A stretch of DNA of 64,000 nucleotides from Streptomyces sp. Go-475 (GCF_003330845.1 NZ_CP026121.1:8506610-8570609), one strand, 5' to 3'. Positions 1 to 11,093 are shown, counted from the first letter of the stretch. The notes: generated by a model not told the origin, from the sequence alone. Translations and numbers: made by a program.

Positions 1-3000
1 CGGATCGACCCGTCGTACCGGCAGCAGGAGTTCGAAGGGTGGGGGACGAGCCTCGTCTGGTTCGCCAACATCACCGGCGGCTATCCGGACCCCATCCGCC
101 GCAAGCTCGTCGACATGCTGTTCGGCGAGGACGGCCTCCGCCTCAACATCGCGCGCTACAACATCGGCGGCGGCAACGCCCCGGACGTCCGCAAGGACTA
201 CATGAAGACCGGCGCGACCATGGAGGGCTTCTGGAAGGCCCCGGAGGGCACCACCCGGGAGGACACCGACTGGTGGAACCCGGACGACCCGGACCACTGG
301 GACTGGTCCGCCGACGCCAACCAGCGCTGGTGGGTGGACCAGGTCAAGCGCAAGGTGACCCGCTGGGAGGCCTTCAGCAACTCCCCGCCCTGGTTCCAGA
401 CCGTCAGCGGCTACGTCTCCGGCGGCTTCGACGCCAACACCGACCAGATCCGGGCCGACCGCGTCGACGACTTCGCCACCTACCTGGTCAAGGTGACCGA
501 GCAGCTGGAGAAGAAGCACCGCATCCGCTTCGACACCATCGCCCCGCTCAACGAGCCCAACACCAACTACTGGGGCACCCAGCTCGGCCCCGACGGGCAG
601 CCCACGGGCGGTCGCCAGGAGGGCGCGCACGCCGGCCCCGAACTCCAGCAGAAGGTCGTCCTGGCCCTGCACCGCGCACTGGAGAACGCCCGGACCCGCG
701 CCACCGTCTCCGCGATGGACGAGACCAACCCGAGCACCTTCGTCCGCAACTGGAACGCCTACGACAGCTCCGCCCGCGCCGCCGTCGACCAGCTCAACGT
801 GCACACCTACGGCACCGGCATGCGCACCAGCGCGCGCGACAGCGCCAAGGCCGCGGACAAGAAGTTCTGGATGAGCGAGGTCGAGGGCACCTGGGGGACC
901 GGCACCGACTTCACCGGCATGGAACCGGGGCTCGGCATCGCCACCCGGGTCGTCGACGACATCCGTGAACTGGAGCCGTCCGCCTGGGTGCTGTGGCAGC
1001 CGATCGAGGACTCCATCCCCCAGGCGGCGGCCGGCAAGAACTGGGGCAGCATCCACATCCCGTTCAACTGCACCGCGAAGGACACCCTGGAGACCTGCCC
1101 GATCCGGGCCAACACCAAGTTCCACACCCTGCGCAACTTCACCCACCACATCCGGCCCGGCGACCACTTCGTGAAGACCGACGACTCCTCCAGCGTCGCC
1201 GCCGTACGCAAGTCCGGCCGCGCGGCGACCGTGGTGCACGTCAACAACGGCACGGCCCCGCGCGCCGTCACCCTGGACCTCGCGAAGTTCCGGCGCGTCG
1301 CCCCCGGCGCCACGGTGACCCCCGTGGTGACCAGCGCCGAGGGCGCACTCGTCCGCGGCACGCCCGTGAAGGTGAAGGACGCCTCCGCCACGCTGACCGT
1401 GCCGCCGAAGTCGGTCACGACCCTCCTCGTCGACGGCGTGTCCGGTACCGCCGAGGACGCCGCGCTCGTACAGCCCGGCCACGTCTACCGCCTCCAGGGC
1501 GCCCAGAGCGGCAAGTCCCTGGCCCCGGCCGCCGACGGCGACGGCGTCGTCGTCCGCACGAACGACCCGGCCGCCAAGTCCCAGCTGTGGTCCGTGAAGC
1601 GGCTGACCCGCGGTGAGGGCAACCGTGACCGCTACGCCCTCGTCAACGCCTCCGACGGCAGGCGCCTCGCCGTGCGCGACAACGAGGCCGTACTCCAGGA
1701 AGCGGACGCACCGGCCGCCCAGTGGATCATGTCGACCACCGGGGACGGCACCTGGACCTTCGTGAACGCCGCCACGGGCCGGCTGCTCGACGTCGTCGGG
1801 CAGTCCACGGCGGACGGCGCCCGCGTCTCGGCCTTCCTGCCGACCTCCGCCGCCAACCAGCGGTGGGGCGTGACCGACGAGACGGTGCTCCGTACGCAGC
1901 CCGCCAAGGCGTTCACCGTCCCCGGCCACGCGCCCGAACTGCCCGCGACCGTGACGCCCGTCTTCCGCGACGGCGCCCGGGGCGCGCTCCCCGTCGAATG
2001 GACGCTGCCCTCGGCGTCACGCTGGCGCGAACCCGGAACCGTACGGGTGAAGGGCCGGGCGACCGACGCGCTGGGCCGGACCGTCCCCGCCGAGGCGGTC
2101 GTCACCGTGGACACCGTCGCCGCCACCCTCCCGGCCCGCGCCAAGACCTACACCGGCGGACGGCCCGCCCTGCCCGCCACGGTCACCGGCGTCGGACGGC
2201 ACGGCGGGACCGCCGACCTGCCGGTCACCTGGGACGCCGCACCCGAGGGCGCCTTCGACGAGGCCGGGGTGGTGACCCTGCGCGGCACCGCCCGGGTCCC
2301 CGGCGGGACGGCGGCGGCGGCGACCGCACGCGTCCAGGTCACCGCGCCCCGGGAGACGAACGCCGCGCGCGACGAGGGCGTGACGGTCGGCGCGACGTAC
2401 ACCGAGAGCGGCTACTCCGCCGAGGGCCTGCGCAACGGGAACACCTCCGAGAAGGCCTGGTCCAACTGGAAGTCGGGCACGAAGAACCCGTCCGACACCA
2501 TCACCCTGACCCTGCCGCAGGCCCGTGATCTGACCCGGGTCGTGACCCACTTCCACCGCGACGGCGCCAACGTCAGCTTCGCGGAGTCCCTCAAGGTGCA
2601 GGTGCGCGGCGCCGACGGCACCTGGGCCGACGCGAGCGACACGGTCCCGGTCGGCACCGAGGGCACGCCCGTGGCCGACGTGCCGGTGCGGGCGAGCGGC
2701 CCCGTGACCGGAGTGCGCGTGGTCATGACGGCACGCCCGGGCGGCTACATCACCCTGGGCGAGATCGAGGTGTACGCCAAGGCGCCGGGCACCTCCGCCG
2801 ACGCCGCCGCGGCCTCGATCGAGGTGGACGGTACGCCGCTGAGCGGCTTCGACCCGGACCGGACGAGCTACCGGACGGCGGTCGACCGCCCGGACCGGGC
2901 CCGTGTCACCGCCACCCCGCGTGACCCCTACGCGAAGGTGACGGTCCGCGAGGACACCTCCCGGGGCAGGACGGCCCGCGTCGTCTCCGTCACCGGCGAG

Positions 3001-3048
3001 GACGGCTCACAGACACGGGAGTACCGGATCGAGCTGACCCGCCGCTGA
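1..3048 (+). CDS. GH30 endo-beta-1,6-galactanase-like secreted glycanase, 5'-truncated
   Basis: The frame is open from the first base, so the start and signal peptide lie outside the window; 1015 residues are visible. Residues 1 to about 480 are a GH30 barrel and beta domain. The acid/base Glu is E185 (LNEPN) and the likely nucleophile is E293 (FWMSEVEG). A ricin-type lectin domain follows (about 490-625), then two Big_4-like Ig domains (about 635-705 and 710-780), an F5/8C discoidin domain (about 785-925) and a cadherin-like sandwich (930-1015). This is the layout of a secreted polysaccharide-degrading enzyme with several carbohydrate-binding modules. The GH30 family is seen in the sequence; arabinogalactan-type beta-1,6-galactan as substrate is inferred from close resemblance to the galactanase subgroup. 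Confidence 0.9.
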   Translation, partial: RIDPSYRQQEFEGWGTSLVWFANITGGYPDPIRRKLVDMLFGEDGLRLNIARYNIGGGNAPDVRKDYMKTGATMEGFWKAPEGTTREDTDWWNPDDPDHWDWSADANQRWWVDQVKRKVTRWEAFSNSPPWFQTVSGYVSGGFDANTDQIRADRVDDFATYLVKVTEQLEKKHRIRFDTIAPLNEPNTNYWGTQLGPDGQPTGGRQEGAHAGPELQQKVVLALHRALENARTRATVSAMDETNPSTFVRNWNAYDSSARAAVDQLNVHTYGTGMRTSARDSAKAADKKFWMSEVEGTWGTGTDFTGMEPGLGIATRVVDDIRELEPSAWVLWQPIEDSIPQAAAGKNWGSIHIPFNCTAKDTLETCPIRANTKFHTLRNFTHHIRPGDHFVKTDDSSSVAAVRKSGRAATVVHVNNGTAPRAVTLDLAKFRRVAPGATVTPVVTSAEGALVRGTPVKVKDASATLTVPPKSVTTLLVDGVSGTAEDAALVQPGHVYRLQGAQSGKSLAPAADGDGVVVRTNDPAAKSQLWSVKRLTRGEGNRDRYALVNASDGRRLAVRDNEAVLQEADAPAAQWIMSTTGDGTWTFVNAATGRLLDVVGQSTADGARVSAFLPTSAANQRWGVTDETVLRTQPAKAFTVPGHAPELPATVTPVFRDGARGALPVEWTLPSASRWREPGTVRVKGRATDALGRTVPAEAVVTVDTVAATLPARAKTYTGGRPALPATVTGVGRHGGTADLPVTWDAAPEGAFDEAGVVTLRGTARVPGGTAAAATARVQVTAPRETNAARDEGVTVGATYTESGYSAEGLRNGNTSEKAWSNWKSGTKNPSDTITLTLPQARDLTRVVTHFHRDGANVSFAESLKVQVRGADGTWADASDTVPVGTEGTPVADVPVRASGPVTGVRVVMTARPGGYITLGEIEVYAKAPGTSADAAAASIEVDGTPLSGFDPDRTSYRTAVDRPDRARVTATPRDPYAKVTVREDTSRGRTARVVSVTGEDGSQTREYRIELTRR

Positions 3049-3054
3049 CGCGCC

Positions 3055-3084
3055 AAAGCGCGGGGCCCGCACGCCCCGCGCTTT
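3055..3084. terminator. Bidirectional hairpin terminator
   Basis: A perfect 12-bp inverted repeat (AAAGCGCGGGGC and its complement) with a 6-nt loop lies between the convergent GH30 gene and the GAPDH gene. The A-run before it and T-run after it suit termination in both directions. Confidence 0.85.
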
Positions 3085-3114
3085 CACGGCACCGCTGCAC
3101 CGGCACCGCGCGGA

Positions 3115-4560
3115 TCAGACCGCCGGAGCCGGGTACGTCGGGTACTCCACGCCCGACACGTGCTGCACGACCCGGATCACCTGGCACGAGTAGCCGAACT
3201 CGTTGTCGTACCAGAGGTAGAGGATCGCGTTGTCGCCCTCGACCTTGGTGGCGCCGGCGTCGACGATCGAGGCGTGGCGCGAGCCGATGAAGTCGCTGGA
3301 GACCGCGTCGGGGGCGCTGATGAAGTCGATCTGGCGCTTCAGCGGCGAGGTGAGGGACACCTCGCGCAGGTAGTCGAGGACCTCCTGCCGGGTGGTCTCG
3401 CGCGCGAGCTGCAGGTTGAGGATCGCGATGGAGACGTCCGGCACCGGCACCCGGATGGAGCTGCCGGTGATCTTCGCCTTGAGGTCGGGCAGCGCCTTGG
3501 CGACGGCGGAGGCGGCACCGGTCTCGGTGATGACCATGTTGAGCGGCGCGGACCGGCCCCGGCGCTCGGACTTGTGGTAGTTGTCCAGCAGGTTCTGGTC
3601 GTTGGTGAACGAGTGGACCGTCTCCACGTGGCCGCGCTGGACGCCGAACTCGTCGTCCATCGCCTTCAGCGGCGGCACTATGGCGTTCGTGGTGCAGGAC
3701 GCGCAGGACAGGATCTGCTCGTCCGGCTTGATCGTGTCGTGGTTGACGCCGTGCACGATGTTCGGGACGTCGCCCTTGCCCGGCGCGGTCAGCACGACCT
3801 TGTCGATACCGGGACGCAGGTGCTGCGACAGGCCCTCGCGGTCGCGCCACTTGCCGGTGTTGTCGATGAGGATGGCGTCCTTGATGCCGTACGCCGTGTA
3901 GTCGACCTCGGACGGGTCGTTCGCGTAGATCACCTTGATGGCGTTGCCGTTGGCGACGATCGTGCTGTTCGCCTCGTCGACGGTGATCGTGCCCTGGAAC
4001 TGGCCGTGGATGGAGTCGCGGCGCAGCAGCGAGGCGCGCTTGACGATGTCCTGCTCGCCCCCGCCGCGCACGACGATGGCCCGCAGGCGCAGGCCGTTGC
4101 CCGAGCCGGACTTCTCGATGAGCAGCCGGGCGACCAGCCGGCCGATGCGGCCGAAGCCGTAGAGGACGACGTCGCGCCCCTCGCGGCGCTCGATCTTGTT
4201 GGCGCCGGTGGCCCCGGCGACGGCCTCGGCGGTGAACTCCGCGACCGACAGACCGCGGTCGTCCTCCCGGTACGTCGCGGCGAGCATGCCGATGTCGATC
4301 TGGGAGGGCCCGAGGTCGAGCTCGGCGAGGGTCTTCAGGAACGGCAGCGTCTCGGTGACCGAGAGCTCCGCGCCGGCGATCTGCCGGGCGAACCGGTGGG
4401 TCTTGAGGATGCTGACCACCGACTTGTTCACCAGGGAGCGGCTGTGCAGCAGGACCGTCACGTCCCGCTCCCGGTGCAGCTTCCCGATGATCGGGATCAT
4501 CGACTCCGCGATCTCCTCGCGGTTCTTCCAATTGGTGAACGAGTCCTCGTTGGCAGTCAC
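3115..4560 (-). CDS. gap: Glyceraldehyde-3-phosphate dehydrogenase with N-terminal extension
   Basis: 481 residues, against about 335 for classical GAPDH. The first ~125 residues are a helical extension found in a distinct actinobacterial and proteobacterial GAPDH class. The Rossmann motif GFGRIG is at 135-140. The catalytic cysteine is C289 in SCTTN. The enzyme interconverts glyceraldehyde-3-phosphate and 1,3-bisphosphoglycerate in the cytosol. The long form is the kind annotated gap2 in Streptomyces. The start is GTG at 4560, with a weak purine-rich stretch before it. A classical GAPDH lies at 46703-47701, so the window holds both types. Family is certain; the physiological direction (glycolytic or gluconeogenic) is not shown. 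Confidence 0.95.
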   Translation of the reverse strand: MTANEDSFTNWKNREEIAESMIPIIGKLHRERDVTVLLHSRSLVNKSVVSILKTHRFARQIAGAELSVTETLPFLKTLAELDLGPSQIDIGMLAATYREDDRGLSVAEFTAEAVAGATGANKIERREGRDVVLYGFGRIGRLVARLLIEKSGSGNGLRLRAIVVRGGGEQDIVKRASLLRRDSIHGQFQGTITVDEANSTIVANGNAIKVIYANDPSEVDYTAYGIKDAILIDNTGKWRDREGLSQHLRPGIDKVVLTAPGKGDVPNIVHGVNHDTIKPDEQILSCASCTTNAIVPPLKAMDDEFGVQRGHVETVHSFTNDQNLLDNYHKSERRGRSAPLNMVITETGAASAVAKALPDLKAKITGSSIRVPVPDVSIAILNLQLARETTRQEVLDYLREVSLTSPLKRQIDFISAPDAVSSDFIGSRHASIVDAGATKVEGDNAILYLWYDNEFGYSCQVIRVVQHVSGVEYPTYPAPAV

Positions 4561-4716
4561 GAATCCATCTTTCGAGCTAGGTGGCGCTCATATGTTAAAC
4601 CGTCGATTTCCTGATCATGAACGGGGGTCTCCGGAGCGTTCGGCCGGCTCCCCGCGCGCCCCGGAGGGCCCGGCCTGAGACGATCGGAACGGAGCTTCCG
4701 CGCGAAAGGGACGCGC

Positions 4717-5625
4717 ATGGACTACGACGCCGTGGCCGACGAGCTGTACGCCCTGCGGCCGGAGGAGTTCACCGCCGCCCGGGCCGCGGCCGTGGCGGCC
4801 GCCCGCACCGCCGGCGACCGGGAACTCGCCGAGCGCATCGGGGCGTTGCGCAAGCCCAGCCTCGCGGCCTGGGCCGGCAACCTTCTGGTCCGCAGCCGGC
4901 CCGGCGAGGTCGAGCCGCTGCTCCGGCTGGGGGAGGGCCTGCGCCGGGCCCACCAGGACCTGGACGGCACCCAGCTGCGCGAGCTGAGCCGTCGGCAGCA
5001 CGCGCTCATCCGCGCCCTGTCCGCGCAGACCCGGCAGCTCGCGCAGGAGGCCGGCCACCCGATCGGCGACAGCGTGCTCCGCGAGGTCGAGAACACTCTG
5101 CACGCCGTCCTGGCCGACCCCGAGGCCGCCGAGGCCTGGGCGAGTGGCCGGCTGACCAAGCCGCTCAGCGCCACCGTCGGCTTCCCGGCCGCCGCGGAAG
5201 GCGCCGGACCGCGGCGCCGCACACCCGCCGAGGCCCCCGGCCGCCGCGACGGGAAGGCCGAAGGCGGCCGCTCCGGCACGAAGGCCGACGACAGCCGCTC
5301 CGACAAGAAGGCCGACGACCGGCAGCGCAGACGGCTGGCCGAAGCCCGCCAGGACGCCGCGGGGGCGGAGCGCGAACTGCGGACCCGGAAGGACGAGGCA
5401 GCGGCCGCGAAACAGGCCGCCGAGGAGGCGAAGCAGCAGGTGGAACGCCTGCAGCGGCGCGTCGACGAGCTCACCGAGGAGCTGGAGCGCACCAGGGGCG
5501 AACACCAGCAGGCCAGCTTCGCCGAGCGGTCGGCCCGCGAGCGCGCCCGCGACGCCGACCGCCGCCTCCGCGAGGCCGACCGCCGGGCGTCGACGGCCGC
5601 GGCCCGTCTCGCCCGCCTGACCTAG
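4717..5625 (+). CDS. Conserved actinobacterial coiled-coil protein, function unknown
   Basis: 302 residues, no signal peptide or membrane segment. The N-terminal half (about 1-155) is an Ala-rich helical domain containing LRKPSLAAWAGNLL. A charged Lys/Asp/Arg linker follows at about 170-205. The C-terminal third (about 205-300) is a heptad-rich Glu/Arg/Ala coiled coil. The ATG follows a good ribosome-binding site (gaaaggg). I do not recognise a characterised homologue; proteins of this build are common hypotheticals in Streptomyces. Its stop codon overlaps the first base of the long hairpin repeat that follows, which may act as its terminator. Confidence 0.8.
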   Translation: MDYDAVADELYALRPEEFTAARAAAVAAARTAGDRELAERIGALRKPSLAAWAGNLLVRSRPGEVEPLLRLGEGLRRAHQDLDGTQLRELSRRQHALIRALSAQTRQLAQEAGHPIGDSVLREVENTLHAVLADPEAAEAWASGRLTKPLSATVGFPAAAEGAGPRRRTPAEAPGRRDGKAEGGRSGTKADDSRSDKKADDRQRRRLAEARQDAAGAERELRTRKDEAAAAKQAAEEAKQQVERLQRRVDELTEELERTRGEHQQASFAERSARERARDADRRLREADRRASTAAARLARLT

Positions 5626-5800
5626 GGGGTGTCCGCAAAGTCCCGCCTGCCCCGCGACGCCCGGCACGCCCTCTCGCCGCACCGGGCGAACACCCGAGTA
5701 CAACCAGTACGCGGGCGTCCGCCCGGCACGCCGAGAGAACGCGCCGAACGCCGCGGGGCCCGCCCTCCGGGCGGACGGCGGGACTTTGCGGACACCCCCT
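5624..5800. repeat. Long imperfect inverted repeat (about 177 nt), dispersed-repeat-like
   Basis: The outer 24 bp (starting AGGGGGTGTCCGCAAAG) match the reverse complement of the other end exactly. The arms (5624-5701 and 5707-5800) pair almost throughout around GTAC-AACCA-GTAC. Most mismatches are transitions that still allow G-U pairs in RNA, so it could fold as one long hairpin. The right arm carries an extra ~17-nt mini-hairpin near 5760-5775. No transposase is present. Short ORFs inside are products of the palindrome, not genes. I recall very similar palindromes scattered between genes in other Streptomyces genomes, but that is from memory. Confidence 0.85.
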
Positions 5801-5844
5801 GGGGCCCCTCGCCCGGTCGGCCACGTGGTTGTCGCACCCGGCCC

Positions 5845-5862
5845 CTGTGACATGACTCACAG
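5845..5862. promoter_or_regulatory. CRP-like palindrome
   Basis: CTGTGA-N6-TCACAG is a perfect 6-bp inverted repeat containing the classical CRP consensus TGTGA-N6-TCACA. It lies about 70 bp upstream of the furA -35 element. Streptomyces has a Crp protein, but its motif is only partly matched, so binding is a guess. Confidence 0.35.
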
Positions 5863-5930
5863 ATCCCTGCCAGAACGGCCGCCCCGCAAGGCCTCACCCG
5901 CACGACACCAAAATTGAACCGTTCGTTTTC

Positions 5931-5960
5931 TTGAATCAGTCGTGTTTGTGCCGCTACGTT
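5931..5960 (+). promoter_or_regulatory. furA-katG promoter, leaderless transcript likely
   Basis: TTGAAT (5931-5936) and TACGTT (5955-5960) are separated by 18 bp. The furA ATG lies 7 nt after the -10, so transcription would begin at or next to the start codon. Just upstream, GAACCGTTC (near 5917-5925) is a short palindrome that could belong to the FurA operator, in line with autorepression in the homologous furA-catC and furS-cpeB operons. Confidence 0.6.
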
Positions 5961-5967
5961 GTCCCGC

Positions 5968-6405
5968 ATGACCGCATCCGGGACCCCGACCACCGCCGAG
6001 GAGCTGCGCGGTGCCGGCCTGCGGGTGACGGCAGCCCGCGTCGCGCTGCTCGAGACCGTGCGGGACGGTGACCACCTCGGTGCCGAGGCCATCGCGTCCG
6101 AGGTCCGCGGCCGCGTCGGCCACATCTCCGTCCAGGCCGTCTACGAGGGGCTCCACGCACTCACCGCGGCGGGACTCATACGCCGCCTCGACCCACCCGG
6201 CAGCCCGGCCCTCTACGAGGGACGGGTCGGCGACAACCACCACCACCTCGTGTGCCGGTCGTGCGGAGCCGTCGCCGACGTCGACTGCGCGGTCGGCCAC
6301 GCCCCCTGCCTGACCGCGTCCGACGACCGCGGCTTCGCCGTCGACGAGGCGGAGGTCATCTACTGGGGCCTGTGCCCCGCCTGTTCCACCGCTCGCAGTT
6401 CCTGA
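5968..6405 (+). CDS. furA: Fur-family redox-sensing repressor (FurA/CatR type)
   Basis: 145 residues from the ATG at 5968. A TTG 9 nt earlier is possible, but the promoter spacing favours the ATG. The N-terminal winged helix (about 10-85) is followed by the His/Cys metal-binding dimerisation domain: HHHLVCRSCG around residue 90 and a C-terminal CPAC pair that would hold structural zinc. It lies directly upstream of katG (50-nt gap, same strand), the conserved Streptomyces arrangement in which the regulator represses itself and the catalase-peroxidase until oxidised. Regulation of katG is inferred from that known pairing. Confidence 0.92.
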   Translation: MTASGTPTTAEELRGAGLRVTAARVALLETVRDGDHLGAEAIASEVRGRVGHISVQAVYEGLHALTAAGLIRRLDPPGSPALYEGRVGDNHHHLVCRSCGAVADVDCAVGHAPCLTASDDRGFAVDEAEVIYWGLCPACSTARSS

Positions 6406-6431
6406 GCACGTGATCCACCCGAGCACCGTGA

Positions 6432-8681
<2,250 letters not shown>

Positions 8682-8697
8682 TCAACCCCGCGTGACA

Positions 8698-8729
8698 GGA
8701 CGCCCCGGGCCGGCCGGCCCGGGGCGTCC
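8698..8729 (+). terminator. katG terminator
   Basis: A perfect 32-nt palindrome (16-bp arms beginning GGACGCCCCGGG) starts 16 nt after the katG stop. There is no T-run, which is usual for Streptomyces terminators. Confidence 0.8.
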
Positions 8730-8848
8730 GCGTGTCTGTCCTGATGGATCGTCAAAGACCGTTCAAGGTAAGAACATCACTTACCCAACTCTCACCATGA
8801 AACGGCAAGGAACGCACTCCCGCGCGGATTCGGTCATACGTTCTGGCC

Positions 8849-9630
8849 GTGAATACTGATTCCCTTGCCGACAGAGGCCCGGGCCGTGCACCGCACCCCT
8901 TCGCCGGTCCACGGCCGACCACCGGCGGCCCCGTCCGCCGCACCCTGCTGCGCACCGCGCTGACCGGGGCCGCAGCCCTCGGCGCGGGCCTCGGCGCTGC
9001 CCGGCCCGCCACCGCCGCCCCCACAGCCCGGGCACCGGTCACCGGCCCGCCACACCGGGCGAGGCCCTCAAGGAGCTGGCCGCCGGCAACCGCCGCTGGC
9101 GCGACTACCGCGAACGCCACCCGCACGAAGACCCCGAGCTCCGCCGGACGCTGACGACGGCCCAGCACCCCTTCGCGGTCGTGCTCGGCTGCATCGACTC
9201 GCGCGTGCCCCCGGAGCTGGTCTTCGACCAGGGACTGGGCGACCTGATGACCGTCCGGACCGCCGGCGAGGTCCTCGACGAGGCCGTACTCGGCAGCGTC
9301 GCCTACGGCGTCCTGGAACTCGGCATACCCCTGGTCGTCGTCCTCGGCCACCAGTCGTGCGGCGCGGTCCGCGCCGCCGTCGAGGCCGAGGAGTCCGGCG
9401 GCCGCCTGCCCGCGCACATCCAGTACCTGGCCGACCAGATCAGCCCCGCGATAGACCACGGCAAGGAGGGCGACGCGCGCGTCGACGCGACCGTCGACGC
9501 CAACGTCCGGCTCGTGCGCGCCCGGCTGGCCGCGGAGCCCGACCTCGCCGCCAAGGTCGACACCGGCCGGCTGGCGATCGTCGGTGCCCGCTACGAACTG
9601 AGCACCCAGGCCGTCCACCGCATCGCCTGA
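8849..9630 (+). pseudogene. Tat-exported beta-carbonic anhydrase, frameshifted
   Basis: A GTG at 8849 opens a reading frame with a Tat-like signal peptide (RRTLLRTALTGAAALGAG, then Ala-rich to about residue 60). The mature enzyme continues in the -1 frame from about 9046 (EALKELAAGNRRW onward). It has the beta-class zinc residues: C-x-D-x-R in GCIDSRV and H-x-x-C in GHQSCGA. Restoring one C in the run near 9042-9050 would join the two parts into a normal exported protein of about 260 residues. As given, the gene cannot make the full protein. It is either a recent frameshift or a base-calling error in a C-run. Confidence 0.85.
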
Positions 9631-9634
9631 GAAC

Positions 9635-9671
9635 CGGCCCGGTCCGCCGCACACCACGGCGGACCGGGCCG
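9635..9671. terminator. Bidirectional terminator
   Basis: A perfect 15-bp inverted repeat (CGGCCCGGTCCGCCG and its complement) with a 7-nt loop sits between the convergent carbonic anhydrase and glycosidase genes. Confidence 0.85.
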
Positions 9672-9676
9672 TCCCG

Positions 9677-11068
9677 TCACGCCTTGAGCGGGTTGTACCG
9701 CGCCGCCGCCATCAGGTACCAGGCGGTCGCGCCCGTGTGCCGGTAGGGGTAGTAGCCGAAGCCGAACCCGGTGTCCAGCGGGCTGCTCGCGGACACCACG
9801 CCACAGCGCTCCGGCAGTGCCCCGCCGCCCACGGTCTGACCGCCGCCCAGCAGGTCCTGGGCCTTCTCGGCCGACGCGAGCAGACGCCGGGCGCGTGCCT
9901 CGTCACCCCGCGCCCCGCGGTCCCGCAGGGCGAGCGCGAGGTGCGCCGTCCCCTCGAACCACACGCCGTTGCGGTCGGGCTTGGGCTGCCCCGCCGCGAT
10001 CGGGGCGTCCTCGTCCGCGAGGAGGCTCGCCGAACTGAAGGTGACCCCCTCGTACGACTGCCCGGCGGGGACCGTGCTGTTCGTGCGGCCGGAGTGGTCC
10101 AGGACCGCCAGCTCCGCCGCGGCCCAGTCCAGCGAACGGGAGAACCGGCCGGAGCCGAGCGCCAGGTGCGTCCAGGTCTGGGTGTCCTCCGGAACCGGCG
10201 ACCGGTTGACCGTCACGCCGTCGTTGGTCCCGGTGTAGAAGAAGCCCCCGGACGGCTCCCACATGCGCCGCACGAACGCCTCGGCCCGCGCCCGCCGCTC
10301 CAGCCACACCCGGTCGCCGGTGAGCCGGGCCAGCCGGCCGAACAGGCAGACCAGGTCCGTGTTGTGCTCGGTCGAGGTGAACGGCAACGGCTGGTTCGCC
10401 CCGTCCACCCCGAACTTGTAGCCGCCGAGCGGCTCGTCGGTCCGGCCCGTCCGCTCGATCCACTCGCCGATCCGCACGGCAGCCGTGAGGAAGCGGCGCG
10501 CCCCGGTGCGGCGGGCCAGCGCGCTCAGCGCGATACCCGCCCAGGCCATGTCGCCCACCGCCGTGCCGGTGAAACCGAACTGGGTGCCGACGTTGACGGT
10601 GCCGTCCGGCCGTACGAAGCCGTCGGGCTGCGGCGCGCCGTCGTAGAAGGTGTACGGGCCGACGTTGTAGGCCTGCCGGAGCCTGCCGTCGTCGTACGCC
10701 GGGTCGTGGAGCTGCGCGTACAGCAGGGCGTCGCCCAGCGCCTCGGCCCTGGTCAGGCCGTGCGCGGTGCGGGCGGCGAGGTGGGCGAGAACGGCCAGGG
10801 CGTTGTCGTACGTGAACGCCGTGCTGAACAGCCCGGCCTGGTCGGTGTAGCTCTGGGCCAGGCGGATGCCGCCGTGGCCGGGGTAGGCGTCCATGGCGGC
10901 GGCGAGGAAGGCGTACCCCCGGGCCGGGGCCGACGCGGGACGTGCCCCGGCCCGGCCGGCCGCCAGGGCCGGTGCCGAGCCGACGGCGGTGAGCCCCGCG
11001 GCGCTGATGCCGAGTCCGGCACCGATGAGCGAACGCCGGCTGACCGCCGGGCCTTGTCTGCCAGTCAT
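9677..11068 (-). CDS. Tat-exported six-hairpin-toroid glycosidase-like protein
   Basis: 463 residues. A Tat signal is at the N-terminus (SRRSLIGAGLGISAAGL, then ALAA as likely cleavage site near residue 36). The mature part has the repeated helical pattern of an (alpha/alpha)6 toroid, with aromatic- and acid-rich segments such as TFYDGAPQPDG and STEHNTDL typical of six-hairpin glycosidases. The exact GH family and substrate are not clear. The ATG has an AAGGGAG site, and a LacI-type palindrome lies just upstream, so sugar-controlled expression is likely. An exported glycan-processing role fits the GH30 glycanase nearby. Confidence 0.75.
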   Translation of the reverse strand: MTGRQGPAVSRRSLIGAGLGISAAGLTAVGSAPALAAGRAGARPASAPARGYAFLAAAMDAYPGHGGIRLAQSYTDQAGLFSTAFTYDNALAVLAHLAARTAHGLTRAEALGDALLYAQLHDPAYDDGRLRQAYNVGPYTFYDGAPQPDGFVRPDGTVNVGTQFGFTGTAVGDMAWAGIALSALARRTGARRFLTAAVRIGEWIERTGRTDEPLGGYKFGVDGANQPLPFTSTEHNTDLVCLFGRLARLTGDRVWLERRARAEAFVRRMWEPSGGFFYTGTNDGVTVNRSPVPEDTQTWTHLALGSGRFSRSLDWAAAELAVLDHSGRTNSTVPAGQSYEGVTFSSASLLADEDAPIAAGQPKPDRNGVWFEGTAHLALALRDRGARGDEARARRLLASAEKAQDLLGGGQTVGGGALPERCGVVSASSPLDTGFGFGYYPYRHTGATAWYLMAAARYNPLKA

Positions 11069-11079
11069 GGATCTCCCTT

Positions 11080-11093
11080 TGAGAGCGCTCTCA
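11080..11093 (-). promoter_or_regulatory. LacI-family operator
   Basis: TGAGAGCGCTCTCA is a perfect 14-bp palindrome with the central CG step and GAGAGCGCTCTC core typical of LacI-family operators in Streptomyces sugar genes. It lies 11 nt upstream of the glycosidase start codon, where a repressor would block transcription. No LacI gene lies in the window. Confidence 0.7.

Noticed and set aside
5629..5850. Short ORFs within the hairpin repeat on both strands
   Set aside because: The translations arise from the palindrome itself, look alike on both strands, and have no ribosome-binding site.
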